Part shown: piece by piece, positions 35,909-45,968 of the stretch | Layout: the number at the start of each line of letters is the position of its first letter | Position numbering within the stretch: position 1 is the stretch's first letter | Assembly (NCBI RefSeq): GCF_011682235.2 | Contig: NZ_CP076718.1 | Coordinates: 2,634,767 to 2,698,766, forward strand | Direction of reading: 5' to 3' | Length of the DNA: 64,000 nucleotides | Origin: Rhodocaloribacter litoris | GTDB lineage: Bacteria; Bacteroidota; Rhodothermia; Rhodothermales; ISCAR-4553 | Program-made: the position numbers and the translations under genes | Notes under the pieces: generated by a model | Told to the model about the DNA's origin: nothing | What the model saw: only the letters and a program-made list of their open reading frames with translations | Database searches by the model: none

Positions 35909-37492
35909 ATGAACCGACTTCTGTCCTTCGACCTGCGCACGGCGGCGTTCTTTCTCCTGCCGGCTCTGCTGGTCCTGGCCGGGGTGCTGGTGCCGCTCGC
36001 GTACCTGCTCATCCGGGCGTTCGAGGCGGATGCGGAGCTACTGCGCACGCTGGTGCTGCGCCGGCGCAACGCGGTCCTGCTGGGCAACACGCTGCTGCTG
36101 GCGGCCGGGGTGCTGGCCCTCGGCACGGCGCTCGCCTTCCCGCTGGCGTGGCTGACGACGCGGACCCGGCTGCGGGGCCGGCGCGTGCTGGCGGTCGTGG
36201 GCGTGCTGCCGCTGGCCGTTCCGGGCTATGTGATGGCCTATGCGCTGCTGGGCGCGACGGGCGGCAACGGGCTGCTGGCCGCCGTGGCCGGGCTGACGCT
36301 GCCGCGTCCCGGCGGCTACACCGGGGCGCTGCTGGCGCTCGGCCTCACGCTCTATCCCTACCTTTTCCTGAACCTGCGGGCGGCGCTGCTCGGGCTGGAC
36401 GCCTCGGTAGAGGAGGCGGCGCGGGCGCTCGGCTACACGAACCGGCAGGTCTTCCTCCGTGTGATCCTGCCGCAGCTCCGGCCGGCGTTCCTGGCGGGCG
36501 GCCTGCTCATCGGCCTGCACGTGCTGGGCGATTTCGGCGTCGTCTCGCTGATGCGCTACGAGACGTTCAGCTACGCGCTCTACCTGCAGTATGCGGCGGC
36601 GTTCGACCGGGTCTATGCGGCCTGGCTGGCGCTGATGCTGCTGGCGCTTACCGGGGCGCTGCTGGTGCTGGAGGCCCGGCTGCTGCGGGGCCGGCGGTTC
36701 CACCGGGCCGGAGCGGGCGGGACGCGGCAGGCCCGTGCGGTGTCGATGGGCGGCTGGACGGTCCCGGCCTACGCCTTTGCCGCGTTGCTGAGCCTGGCGG
36801 CCGTCGGACTTCCGGTGGGAACGGCCCTGTTCTGGATGATGCGGGACGCCGGGGCGGCGGCCGGGTGGACGGCGCTGGCGGGGGCGCTGGGGGCGTCCGT
36901 GACCGCCTCCGTGCCGGCGGCGGTGCTGGCCGGTGCGCTGGCCCTGCCGCTGGCCTACCGGAGCGTCCGCCGGCCCTCGCCGGCTGCGCGCGTGCTGGAG
37001 CGCGTCGCCTACCTGGGCTACGCGACGCCGCCGCTGGCCTTCGCGCTGGCGTTCATCTTCTTCACGCTGCGGACCGCTCCGGTCCTCTACCAGACGCTCG
37101 CGCTGCTGGTGATCGCCTACGCGCTGCACTTCCTCGCCGAAGCCATCGGGCCGGTGCGGAGTGCGCTCTACCAGGCCTCGCCCCGGCTGGAGGAGGCCGC
37201 CCGCGCCCTCGGCCGAAAGCCGCTGCAGGCGTTCTTCACCGCTACGTTCCCCCTGCTGCGGCGCGGCCTGCTGGTCAGCATCGCCTTCGTGTTCCTCTCG
37301 GCCATGAAGGAGCTGCCCATCACGTTCCTGCTCTCGCCCATCGGGTTCGAGACGCTGGCGCTGGGCGTCTGGGGCGCCGCCAACGAGGCCCTCTTCGGCC
37401 GCGCCGCGCCCTATGCCCTGCTCATCATGCTGTTCTCCGCGGCTTTCGTCGGGCTGCTCCTGGCCGAACGGGACGAACTACGCGCCGGCTGA
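35909..37492 (+). CDS. Ferric iron ABC transporter permease (FbpB-like)
   Basis: This 527-residue membrane protein has two homologous halves. Each carries a binding-protein-dependent permease domain with its EAA loop (VEEAARALGYTNRQVFLRVILPQLRPA and LEEAARALGRKPLQAFFTATFPLLRRG). About twelve helices are visible. The fused two-domain layout is standard for FbpB/SfuB iron permeases. It starts 43 bp after the binding-protein gene. Confidence 0.93.
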   Translation: MNRLLSFDLRTAAFFLLPALLVLAGVLVPLAYLLIRAFEADAELLRTLVLRRRNAVLLGNTLLLAAGVLALGTALAFPLAWLTTRTRLRGRRVLAVVGVLPLAVPGYVMAYALLGATGGNGLLAAVAGLTLPRPGGYTGALLALGLTLYPYLFLNLRAALLGLDASVEEAARALGYTNRQVFLRVILPQLRPAFLAGGLLIGLHVLGDFGVVSLMRYETFSYALYLQYAAAFDRVYAAWLALMLLALTGALLVLEARLLRGRRFHRAGAGGTRQARAVSMGGWTVPAYAFAALLSLAAVGLPVGTALFWMMRDAGAAAGWTALAGALGASVTASVPAAVLAGALALPLAYRSVRRPSPAARVLERVAYLGYATPPLAFALAFIFFTLRTAPVLYQTLALLVIAYALHFLAEAIGPVRSALYQASPRLEEAARALGRKPLQAFFTATFPLLRRGLLVSIAFVFLSAMKELPITFLLSPIGFETLALGVWGAANEALFGRAAPYALLIMLFSAAFVGLLLAERDELRAG

Positions 37493-37575
37493 GGCGTTAG
37501 CGCCTCGCAATCCGGAGGCGTGAACGTCCATTTGCAATCTTCAATCTTCAATTTGCAATCTTACTCTTCTATCTC

Positions 37576-38640
37576 ATGTCCCCGGTCCTGTCCATTCGTG
37601 CTCTGACGAAGCGGTTCGACCCGGCAGCCCCGCCGGCGGTCGACGCCGTGGACCTGGACGTGGCCGAGGGGGAGATCGTGGCGCTGCTGGGACCGAGTGG
37701 GTGCGGCAAGACGACGACGCTCCGGCTCGTCGCCGGCTTCGAGCGGGCCGACGCCGGCACGATCACGGTGGCGGGACGCCTGTTCTCGGAGGGGCCCCGG
37801 CGGCTCGTTCCGCCCGAGCGGCGCGGCCTCGGTATCGTCTTTCAGGACTACGCCCTCTTCCCGCATCTGACCGTCCTCGAGAACGTGCGCTTCGGCCTGC
37901 AGGCGCTCCCCCGGGCCGAACGTACGGAGCGCGCCCGCGAGGCGCTCCGCCTGGTGGGCCTGGCCGGGTATGAGGACCGCCGTCCCCACACCCTCTCCGG
38001 CGGGCAGCAGCAGCGCGTCGCCATCGCCCGCTCGCTGGCCCCCGCCCCCCGCCTGCTTCTCCTCGACGAGCCCTTCTCGAACCTCGACGCACTCCTCCGC
38101 CAGACCACCCGCGAGGAGATCCGCGCCGTGCTCAAACGGGCGGGCATGACGGCCGTGCTCGTGACGCACGACCAGGAGGAGGCCCTCTCGTTCGCCGACC
38201 GCGTGGCCGTCATGCGGCAGGGGCGGATCGAGCAGGTCGGCACCCCCGAGCAGGTCTATTACGAACCCCGCACCCTGTTCGTGGCGCAGTTCCTGGGGCG
38301 GACGAACCTGCTGCTGGCCGAGGCACACGGCACCGAAGCCCGGACGCCGCTGGGGCGCGTGGCACTCTCCCGGCCCGCCCACGGCCACGTGCTCGTCGCA
38401 CTCCGGCCCGAGCACCTGACGCTCGACGTGCCCGAGCCCGGCCTGCCCGCCGGCGAGGTCGTCGCCCGCGAGTTCAAGGGGCACGACATCACCTTCCGCG
38501 TCCGCCTCGACGGCGCCGAGTATCTCGTCCACACCCACAACCGCATGGCGTTCCGCCCCGGCGACGCCGTGCGCGTGCGCCCGCTCGAAGCCGCCGTCGT
38601 GCTCGAAGGGCAGGGGGCGGTGCCGGCTCCGGCCGGCTGA
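37576..38640 (+). CDS. Ferric iron ABC transporter ATP-binding protein (FbpC-like)
   Basis: The 354-residue ATPase has Walker A GPSGCGKT at residues 39-46, the signature LSGGQQQRVAIARSL, Walker B LLLLDEPFSNLDA, and the H-loop LVTHDQEEA. A C-terminal TOBE domain follows (HVLVALRPEHLTLDV...). It powers the permease encoded 83 bp upstream. The gap contains a CAATCTT micro-repeat. The stop is followed after 8 bp by the convergent proA stop. Confidence 0.93.
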   Translation: MSPVLSIRALTKRFDPAAPPAVDAVDLDVAEGEIVALLGPSGCGKTTTLRLVAGFERADAGTITVAGRLFSEGPRRLVPPERRGLGIVFQDYALFPHLTVLENVRFGLQALPRAERTERAREALRLVGLAGYEDRRPHTLSGGQQQRVAIARSLAPAPRLLLLDEPFSNLDALLRQTTREEIRAVLKRAGMTAVLVTHDQEEALSFADRVAVMRQGRIEQVGTPEQVYYEPRTLFVAQFLGRTNLLLAEAHGTEARTPLGRVALSRPAHGHVLVALRPEHLTLDVPEPGLPAGEVVAREFKGHDITFRVRLDGAEYLVHTHNRMAFRPGDAVRVRPLEAAVVLEGQGAVPAPAG

Positions 38641-38648
38641 GGCGCGCG

Positions 38649-39923
38649 TCAGGTCACCGGGTGGCGCGTCTGGCCCTCGCCCATGACGACGAACTTGCGC
38701 GTGGTGAGGGCTTCGAGGCCCATCGGGCCGTAGGCGTGGAGCTTGGTCGTGGAGATGCCGATCTCGGCGCCGAGGCCGAGCTCGCCGCCGTCGGAGAAGC
38801 GGGAGGAGGCGTTGACGAGGACGACGGAGGCGTCCACCTCGCGGAGGAAGCGGCGGGCGCGGCCCAGGTGGGTGGTGGCGATGACCTCGGTGTGGTTCGA
38901 GCCGTAGCGGGCGATGTGGTCGAGCGCCGCCTCGAAGTCGGGCACCACGCGCACGGCCAGGATGAGGGCCAGGTACTCGGCGTGGTAGTCGTCCTCGGTG
39001 GCGGGTGTCACGCCGGGCAGGAGCGCCTGCGTCCGGGGGCAGCCCCGCAGTTCGACGCCCCGCGCGCGGAGCGCATCGGCGGCCCGGGGCAGGAACGCCC
39101 CGGCGACGGCCTCGTGCACCAGCAGCGTCTCCAGCGCATTGCACACACCGGGGCGCGACGTCTTGCCGTCGATGAGCAGGCGCAGGGCCACGTCGAGGTC
39201 GGCGGCGTCGTCCACGTACAGGTGGCAGACGCCCTTGTAGTGCTTGATGACGGGGATGCGGCTGTGCTCGTCCACGTAGCGGATGAGCCCTTCCCCGCCG
39301 CGCGGGATGACCAGGTCGATGTACCGGTTCATCGTGAGCAGCTCGGCGATGGCGGCGCGGTCGGTGGTGGGCAGCAGCGTGATGGCGGCCGTGGGGATCC
39401 CCTCGCGCGCCAGGCCCCGGTGGAGCGCCGCGGCCACGGCCTGGTTCGAGTGAAACGCCTCGGAGCCGCCGCGCAGCACCACCGCGTTGCCCGCCTTCAG
39501 GCACAGCCCGGCGGCGTCGGACGTGACGTTCGGGCGGGCCTCGTAGATCATGGCGATGACGCCCAGGGGGATGCGCATGTAGCCCACCTCGATGCCGTTG
39601 GGCCGCCGCCACATCGCCGTGATCTCGCCGACGGGGTCGTTGAACGAGGCGACCTCGCGGAGGGCCCGGGCCATCCCCGCCAGGCGCTCCGGTGTGAGCG
39701 TGAGGCGGTCGATCATCGCGTCGGAGAGGCCGCGCGCGCGGGCGGCGTCCACGTCGCGGGCGTTGGCGGCCAGGATCTCGACTTCGGCGGCGAGGAGTTC
39801 GTCCGCCATCGCGTGCAGGGCGCGATCCTTGGCGGCGGTGGACAGGTTGGCCACCTGCCGGGCGGCGTCGCGGCAGGCCCGCACGAGGGTTTCGAGGTCG
39901 GTCGTGACGGTCGTTTCGGTCAT
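38649..39923 (-). CDS. proA: Gamma-glutamyl phosphate reductase
   Basis: The 424-residue aldehyde-dehydrogenase-like enzyme has the catalytic cysteine in [15 protein letters not shown], the nucleotide segment [11 protein letters not shown], and the [12 protein letters not shown] block of ProA. It reduces glutamyl-5-phosphate to the semialdehyde in proline synthesis. Its start overlaps the proB stop as ATGA (39920-39923), so the two are coupled. Length is normal. Confidence 0.97.
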   Translation of the reverse strand: MTETTVTTDLETLVRACRDAARQVANLSTAAKDRALHAMADELLAAEVEILAANARDVDAARARGLSDAMIDRLTLTPERLAGMARALREVASFNDPVGEITAMWRRPNGIEVGYMRIPLGVIAMIYEARPNVTSDAAGLCLKAGNAVVLRGGSEAFHSNQAVAAALHRGLAREGIPTAAITLLPTTDRAAIAELLTMNRYIDLVIPRGGEGLIRYVDEHSRIPVIKHYKGVCHLYVDDAADLDVALRLLIDGKTSRPGVCNALETLLVHEAVAGAFLPRAADALRARGVELRGCPRTQALLPGVTPATEDDYHAEYLALILAVRVVPDFEAALDHIARYGSNHTEVIATTHLGRARRFLREVDASVVLVNASSRFSDGGELGLGAEIGISTTKLHAYGPMGLEALTTRKFVVMGEGQTRHPVT

Positions 39924-41098
39924 GGTTCGTGGGGTTCTGGCGTGTCCGGCCGGTTCGGTACGGGGTCGAGGAGGACGAGGTCGTCCCGGTGGATGATGAC
40001 CTCGCGCGTGACGTAGCCGAGGCGCGTTTCGATCTCGGCGCTCTGGCAGCCCCGGATGCGGCGCAGCTCATGGTCGCCGTACTGGCTCAGGCCCTTGGCG
40101 ACGGGCTCGTCGGTGCCGTTGCGGCGGCAGACGACCAGCACGGCGTCGCCGGCCTCGAAGCGCCCCTCGACGTCGACGATGCCGGAGGGCAGCAGCGAGG
40201 CGCCGCGTGTGCGGAGGGCCTCGGCCGCGCCGTCGTCCACCACCAGGCGGCCGGCCTCGGGGAGCGTGTGCATCAGCCAGTGCTTGCGGGCGGCCAGGGG
40301 CGTCTGCTGCCGGCGAAAGAGGGTGCCGCGGACGGTGCCGGCGAGCAGCCCGTCGAAGTGGGCACCCACGGTGCCGTTGACGATGAGGGTGTCGATGCCG
40401 CGGGCGGTGGCCTTGGCGGCGGCCTCGACCTTGGTGCGCATGCCGCCGGTGGCCATCGGCCCGCCCGCCCCGCCGGCCCGCGCCAGGACGGCGTCGTCGA
40501 TGCGGGCGACCTCCGGGATGAGACGGGCCGCCGGATGCGTGCGGGGGTCGGCCTCGAAGAGCCCGTCGACGTCGCTGCAGATGATGAGCAGGTCGGCCCC
40601 GGCGAGTACGGCCACGTGGGCGGCCAGGTTGTCGTTATCCCCCACCTTGAGCTCCTCGACGGCCACCGTGTCGTTCTCGTTGACGATGGGGAGGGTGCCG
40701 CGTCGCAGCAGCTCGGCCAGCGTGTTGCGGGCGTTGACGAAACGGCGGCGGTCGGCGAAGTCGTCGTAGGTGAGCAGGAGCTGGGCGCAGGGCACGTCGA
40801 AGAGGCGCTGCCAGAGGGCCATGAGCAGGGGCTGCCCGACGGCCGCCAGCGCCTGTTTTTCAGGGATGGAACGCGGCCGGCGCGCCCGGTCGGCCAGCGC
40901 CCCGCGCCCGGCGGCCACGGCGCCCGACGAGACGAGGATGAGCTCGCGGCCCTGCCGGCGGCTCTCGGCGATGAAGCGGGCCAGCGGCAGGAGGTAGCGG
41001 GTGCTGCACCGCCCCTCCGGGGCCACGAGCGTGCTTCCCACCTTGACGACGGCCCGCCGCCAGGCCGGCACCGCTATGGCGTCTGAGGACACACGCAT
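39920..41098 (-). CDS. proB: Glutamate 5-kinase
   Basis: The chosen ATG ([25 protein letters not shown]) gives 392 residues. The amino-acid-kinase domain has [33 protein letters not shown] and [13 protein letters not shown]-terminal PUA domain ([20 protein letters not shown]) follows. It phosphorylates glutamate, the feedback-controlled first step of proline synthesis. An upstream in-frame ATG at 41209 would start before the predicted promoter, so the shorter form is preferred. Confidence 0.96.
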   Translation of the reverse strand: MRVSSDAIAVPAWRRAVVKVGSTLVAPEGRCSTRYLLPLARFIAESRRQGRELILVSSGAVAAGRGALADRARRPRSIPEKQALAAVGQPLLMALWQRLFDVPCAQLLLTYDDFADRRRFVNARNTLAELLRRGTLPIVNENDTVAVEELKVGDNDNLAAHVAVLAGADLLIICSDVDGLFEADPRTHPAARLIPEVARIDDAVLARAGGAGGPMATGGMRTKVEAAAKATARGIDTLIVNGTVGAHFDGLLAGTVRGTLFRRQQTPLAARKHWLMHTLPEAGRLVVDDGAAEALRTRGASLLPSGIVDVEGRFEAGDAVLVVCRRNGTDEPVAKGLSQYGDHELRRIRGCQSAEIETRLGYVTREVIIHRDDLVLLDPVPNRPDTPEPHEP

Positions 41099-41138
41099 CC
41101 GTTCGACCGACGTGGCTTGTGTAAAAGGCAGGAGAAAC

Positions 41139-41167
41139 AGTATACGTGGCGTCCCCACCTTTGCCAA
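41139..41167 (-). promoter_or_regulatory. Sigma-70-type promoter of proBA
   Basis: Read on the minus strand, TTGGCA (41167-41162) and TATACT (41144-41139) are 17 bp apart. Each box matches the consensus at five of six positions. The predicted start is near 41132, about 34 bp before the proB ATG. Confidence 0.7.
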
Positions 41168-41220
41168 GCCGGCGGCTGCACCGGAAGCGCTTCGGCCGGA
41201 TTTTCTCACGAAAAAGTGAC

Positions 41221-41236
41221 AGGGGCGTGGTTCAGG
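41221..41236 (+). repeat. 16-bp direct repeat, left copy
   Basis: AGGGGCGTGGTTCAGG here is repeated exactly at 55697-55712. The two copies lie just outside the MITEs that flank the CRISPR-Cas island and could mark a former recombination site. No other role is visible. The rest of 41168-41345 holds nothing I recognise. Confidence 0.45.
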
Positions 41237-41345
41237 GCTTGCACCGGGCGGTACGTCATCCGAATGCCCGATATGAGCCGGGGGCGGGCGCCGGGCCCGC
41301 CGTGGTGACAGACCTGCAGGATGGAGGAGTGACGGAGGTCAGGTA

Positions 41346-41528
41346 TAGCAGAGGTCATTGTTAATGAGGGCATGGCTGCTCTTAGCGAACGGCGCACGTG
41401 TAGCCGCGGATCTGGACGCGTTGCGCGTCCCGTCAGCCCGGGCGCGCCGGCGGACAGGGGCGCACCCGTGAAGGGTGCGGCTACATCACTCTTGGCAACG
41501 ACGCCTTCAAGGTCTATGACCCCTGCTA
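41346..41528 (+). mobile_element. MITE copy B, at the distal end of the CRISPR array
   Basis: This 183-bp element has ends TAGCAGAGGTCAT and ATGACCCCTGCTA and is flanked by TA on both sides (41344-41345, 41529-41530). The interior matches copy A: GTAGCCGCGG, GGACGCG-TTG-CGCGTCC, GCACCC-GTGAA-GGGTGC, GCGGCTAC. It ends six bases before the first CRISPR repeat. It has the same orientation as copy A and the opposite orientation to copy C. Confidence 0.8.
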
Positions 41529-41534
41529 TACCCT

Positions 41535-44500
41535 GTTTCAATACCTAAAAGGTGCGATTAAAAGCTGAATTCAACGGTGGCTCGTTGAATTCAACGATTC
41601 GTTTCAATACCTAAAAGGTGCGATTAAAAGATCTCGGGTAAGAAGTTCATGGTCGAGGCAGCACCGTTTCAATACCTAAAAGGTGCGATTAAAAGCTGCT
41701 CTTGGGTTTTGCCGCTTCCACCACCGCCTCTGGTTTCAATACCTAAAAGGTGCGATTAAAAGGCCCGCGTGCTCATGTTCTTGTACGGGCTCCGCTTGAG
41801 TTTCAATACCTAAAAGGTGCGATTAAAAGCTGCGTGAGGCGGCCCTGCTGGCAGGGCACACGCAGGTTTCAATACCTAAAAGGTGCGATTAAAAGGCCCA
41901 TCCAGCAGGTCACCCTCGCCAACCCCCTCTGTTTCAATACCTAAAAGGTGCGATTAAAAGGGCTACAGCGGCACCATCACCAGCGTCATCCTCACCGTTT
42001 CAATACCTAAAAGGTGCGATTAAAAGATCCTGCTGACCCTGGCCGAACCCCATGCGGTTCATGTTTCAATACCTAAAAGGTGCGATTAAAAGGGCTACAG
42101 CGGCACCATCACCAGCGTCATCCTCACCGTTTCAATACCTAAAAGGTGCGATTAAAAGGGACTCGGAGGAACCAACCTGTCTTCAGCAATAGAAGGTTTC
42201 AATACCTAAAAGGTGCGATTAAAAGGCCCTCCTTGGCCTCCTGCGCCATCTGGAGGCACGTCATCGTTTCAATACCTAAAAGGTGCGATTAAAAGTGTGC
42301 TCGGGGTCGGCGTGCGTGCCGTCGTACACGGTTTCAATACCTAAAAGGTGCGATTAAAAGTCAAGCGGGCCCGTCTGATCGCAGAAAAGGCCGACGTGGT
42401 TTCAATACCTAAAAGGTGCGATTAAAAGTCCGCCCCCCGACTTTGCTCCCCCCCCTTTTTTTTATCGTTTCAATACCTAAAAGGTGCGATTAAAAGCATC
42501 CCACTCGACGCCATCACCGATTCGCCGTATCAAACAGTTTCAATACCTAAAAGGTGCGATTAAAAGGAGGCCGTCGCGGGCGCCGAGGCTCATGTATTCG
42601 AGTTTCAATACCTAAAAGGTGCGATTAAAAGGAAGCTCTATGAACCCGGCAACGATCTCTTCCTCCCTGTTTCAATACCTAAAAGGTGCGATTAAAAGCC
42701 GTCCAGGACTACCGCGCCGCCGCCCGCTACGAGAGTTTCAATACCTAAAAGGTGCGATTAAAAGTCTCCAGATTCTGCCGTGCTCACCACCTTGTCCCAG
42801 GGTTTCAATACCTAAAAGGTGCGATTAAAAGTTGCCAGATACCAGAACAGGCAGGTGCGCGCCACACGTTTCAATACCTAAAAGGTGCGATTAAAAGTTG
42901 AGCAGAGGGTGGTGGCGCTACCCCGCAACATGCGTTTCAATACCTAAAAGGTGCGATTAAAAGCGGATAACGTGTCCCAGCGCCTCGTCGAACTGCTGCC
43001 GTTTCAATACCTAAAAGGTGCGATTAAAAGCTGGCGCGCCGCGCCAACGACATTTTCAACCAGGAGTGTTTCAATACCTAAAAGGTGCGATTAAAAGCCC
43101 CGGCGTCCGCGTTGGTGCGGATCTGGTACGCCAGTTTCAATACCTAAAAGGTGCGATTAAAAGCGGCCTGGCTGCGTGCCGGGCTAGGGCGTGCCGAGGA
43201 GTTTCAATACCTAAAAGGTGCGATTAAAAGTGCTGGCGGCCGCCCTGGAGGACTCGGGACTGTTCTGTTTCAATACCTAAAAGGTGCGATTAAAAGCCGA
43301 TGTACACGTCAAAATCCGTGCTCGCGTAGACCAGGTTTCAATACCTAAAAGGTGCGATTAAAAGCTGCAAGAGGCCATGCAGCGCGATGACGCCACGCTG
43401 GGTTTCAATACCTAAAAGGTGCGATTAAAAGTGTGAGACGGGTATGACCGAGGAGGAGGCCGAGGAAGCGTTTCAATACCTAAAAGGTGCGATTAAAAGT
43501 GTGAGACGGGTATGACCGAGGAGGAGGCCGAGGAAGCGTTTCAATACCTAAAAGGTGCGATTAAAAGCTACTGCCGGCCTCGTCGAGCAGGTTGTCTACG
43601 CCCTGTTTCAATACCTAAAAGGTGCGATTAAAAGGCGTCCCGCGCATCCTGCCCGTACGCCCCCGTGTCGTGTTTCAATACCTAAAAGGTGCGATTAAAA
43701 GCAGCACCTCGGCACAGCTCATCGTCCCTGTCTGCGTCCGTTTCAATACCTAAAAGGTGCGATTAAAAGACGTGCGCCGTACCCGTAGCGTCCGAGATGC
43801 GGCCTAGTTTCAATACCTAAAAGGTGCGATTAAAAGCTGGGACCGGTTCGAGCCGGGCTCCCTGGGCGAGATCGTGTTTCAATACCTAAAAGGTGCGATT
43901 AAAAGCCACCTACATCGACGCGGGCGGCGTCGTGAAGACGGTGGCCTCGTTTCAATACCTAAAAGGTGCGATTAAAAGCCCACGGCGTGCGCCTACCGCG
44001 ACGCCCGCCTCCTCGTTTCAATACCTAAAAGGTGCGATTAAAAGGGCGTCCCGTGGCGCAGGGGGCTGCCCAGGTTGAACGTTTCAATACCTAAAAGGTG
44101 CGATTAAAAGCCGCAACACCGACCCTGCCAGCCCGCTCGTCGCTATGTTTCAATACCTAAAAGGTGCGATTAAAAGTCGCCTGCGCCCCTCCTCGACGCG
44201 CACCATGTAACGTTTCAATACCTAAAAGGTGCGATTAAAAGGTTCGTGGCGGCCTGCGCATCCTGGCTGCGCCGCCCGTTTCAATACCTAAAAGGTGCGA
44301 TTAAAAGCGTCGTTGGCGACGCGGTAGATGGTGTACTTCGAGAGTTTCAATACCTAAAAGGTGCGATTAAAAGCCGGCGGCGAGGCCCCGCCCGAGCAGG
44401 GCGGCGTCGTTTCAATACCTAAAAGGTGCGATTAAAAGTCTCAGTTTGGTACGAACGAATGTGACGTCAGCCAGCCGTGTTTCAATACCTAAAAGGTGCG

Positions 44501-45441
44501 ATTAAAAGCCTCGACGACCGCCTGAGGCGATCCACCGGAGGGTAGTTTCAATACCTAAAAGGTGCGATTAAAAGCCCCGTCACGGACCACATGCTGCCCC
44601 ACGAGACGGGTTTCAATACCTAAAAGGTGCGATTAAAAGCTCCTGCCCCGCGTCAGCATCACTCCCGAGTTTTTCGTTTCAATACCTAAAAGGTGCGATT
44701 AAAAGCCGAGGGCACGATCTCCCTGGCCCAGCCATTCACGCGTTTCAATACCTAAAAGGTGCGATTAAAAGCGGTCTCCGCGATGGCCTCGGCATCCTCG
44801 CGGGCCCGCGTTTCAATACCTAAAAGGTGCGATTAAAAGCGCATCGCCCGGCTGCACGCCCGCATCGCCAACATCGTTTCAATACCTAAAAGGTGCGATT
44901 AAAAGAGGAGCCACAGGCCGGAGAGGCGTACCGGCGATCCCGGTTTCAATACCTAAAAGGTGCGATTAAAAGGCGGCATCGCGGACTACATCCGCCGCGT
45001 CACGCACAGTTTCAATACCTAAAAGGTGCGATTAAAAGGGGTCAGGACCGGCCCGTGGGGGACATCGACACGCAGGCGTTTCAATACCTAAAAGGTGCGA
45101 TTAAAAGACGGGCGGCCCACGTTTTTCAAGAGCTGGGTTCCCGTTTCAATACCTAAAAGGTGCGATTAAAAGTCGACGAGGGCGTCGATGACGGCGAGGG
45201 CCTGCCCCGGTTTCAATACCTAAAAGGTGCGATTAAAAGCTCGAGCTGTGGGACGAGGAGCATGAGATCATCACCGTTTCAATACCTAAAAGGTGCGATT
45301 AAAAGTCGCATGGTCGTCCGGCACAAGAGCGAAACCCTGGAAAGTTTCAATACCTAAAAGGTGCGATTAAAAGTGGCGACGACGAGGCCGACGACCTCGT
45401 CCGCGTCATCGGTTTCAATACCTAAAAGGTGCGATTAAAAG
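41535..45441 (-). CRISPR. CRISPR array, 59 repeats and 58 spacers, type I-B
   Basis: I counted 59 copies of a 30-bp repeat that on the plus strand begins GTTTCAATACC and ends GCGATTAAAAG. All copies I read are identical, including both terminal ones. Spacers are about 35-39 bp. The reverse complement ends in ATTGAAAC, the 8-base 5' handle usual for Cas6-processed type I crRNAs. Together with the promoter at 45478-45506, this places the leader on the right and transcription leftward. Spacers 7 and 9 (41961-41996, 42093-42128) are identical, as are adjacent spacers 29 and 30 (43432-43469, 43500-43537). The spacer at 42429-42466 is nearly homopolymeric. Short frames read across the array are meaningless. 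Confidence 0.98.
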
Positions 45442-45701
45442 TCCGCGGTTCAAAGAGCAAAAACACGCCTCTTGATGAAAATAGGCGGCTTTTGGTACAA
45501 TGTCAAGGTATCTGTCGTCGTCGGCCTCCGGTTATCCGAAAATCCCGGGACTCCGACGACTCTTTCCAAGTATTTGTTTGTAAAACACTTGGATTGAGGG
45601 GCATGCCCGAGATTCCTTCCTTGAGGCATTAATCCTCAAGCCGTGGCCCGGTGGACGACGACCCTGTTTTTAGTGTATCTTTAATAAAAACAGAATACTG
45701 A
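45442..45701. promoter_or_regulatory. CRISPR leader and divergent cas2 upstream region
   Basis: These 260 bp are non-coding and AT-richer than their surroundings. They separate the array, which is read leftward, from cas2, which is read rightward. Two inverted repeats are visible: CTTGAGG-CATTAAT-CCTCAAG (45620-45640) and CTGTTTTTA...TAAAAACAG (45664-45693). The latter ends 8 bp before the cas2 ATG. They may be regulator sites or adaptation-complex signals. Confidence 0.75.
45478..45506 (-). promoter_or_regulatory. Promoter of the CRISPR array
   Basis: On the minus strand, a perfect TTGACA (45506-45501) is followed after 17 bp by TATTTT (45483-45478). Transcription would start near 45471 and enter the first repeat about 30 bases later. 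Confidence 0.8.
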
Positions 45702-45968
45702 ATGCCATATTACATTGCCGTCTACGACATTAACGTACGACGTGTCGCCAAGATGCTCAAGCTTTTCCGGCGCTATCTGACCTGGGTGCAGCGCTCTGTC
45801 TTCGAAGGCGAGTTGACCGAAGCCCAGTTCCGTCGCTTGCAGCATGAAGTCAGGCGGCTCATGAATCCCGAAGAAGACGTGGTCATTTTCTATGAGCTGC
45901 GCGACGTGCGCTACAGCCGCCGCCTGGTGCTGGGCACCGAACAGGGCCACCGCGACCGGTTCCTCTGA
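45702..45968 (+). CDS. cas2: CRISPR-associated endoribonuclease/adaptation protein Cas2
   Basis: The 88-residue ferredoxin-fold protein starts MPYYIAVYDINVRRVAKMLK, with the conserved Asp in YDI. It continues with YLTWVQRSVFEGELTEAQF and VIFYELRDVRYSRRLVLG. Cas2 dimers bridge Cas1 in the spacer-integration complex. Unusually, it is on the strand opposite to all other cas genes here. It converges on cas1, and the two stop codons abut exactly in the palindrome TGATCA (45966-45971). It must be expressed from its own promoter in the leader region. No clear Shine-Dalgarno is seen. Confidence 0.96.
   Translation: MPYYIAVYDINVRRVAKMLKLFRRYLTWVQRSVFEGELTEAQFRRLQHEVRRLMNPEEDVVIFYELRDVRYSRRLVLGTEQGHRDRFL

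Noticed and set aside
41750-45357. Short plus-strand frames repeating the FQYLKGAIK peptide
   Set aside because: They are translations of the CRISPR repeat joined by spacers, not proteins.
45664-45693. Inverted repeat before cas2 considered as a terminator
   Set aside because: It lies 8 bp before the cas2 start codon with no upstream gene on that strand, so a regulatory site is more likely than a terminator.
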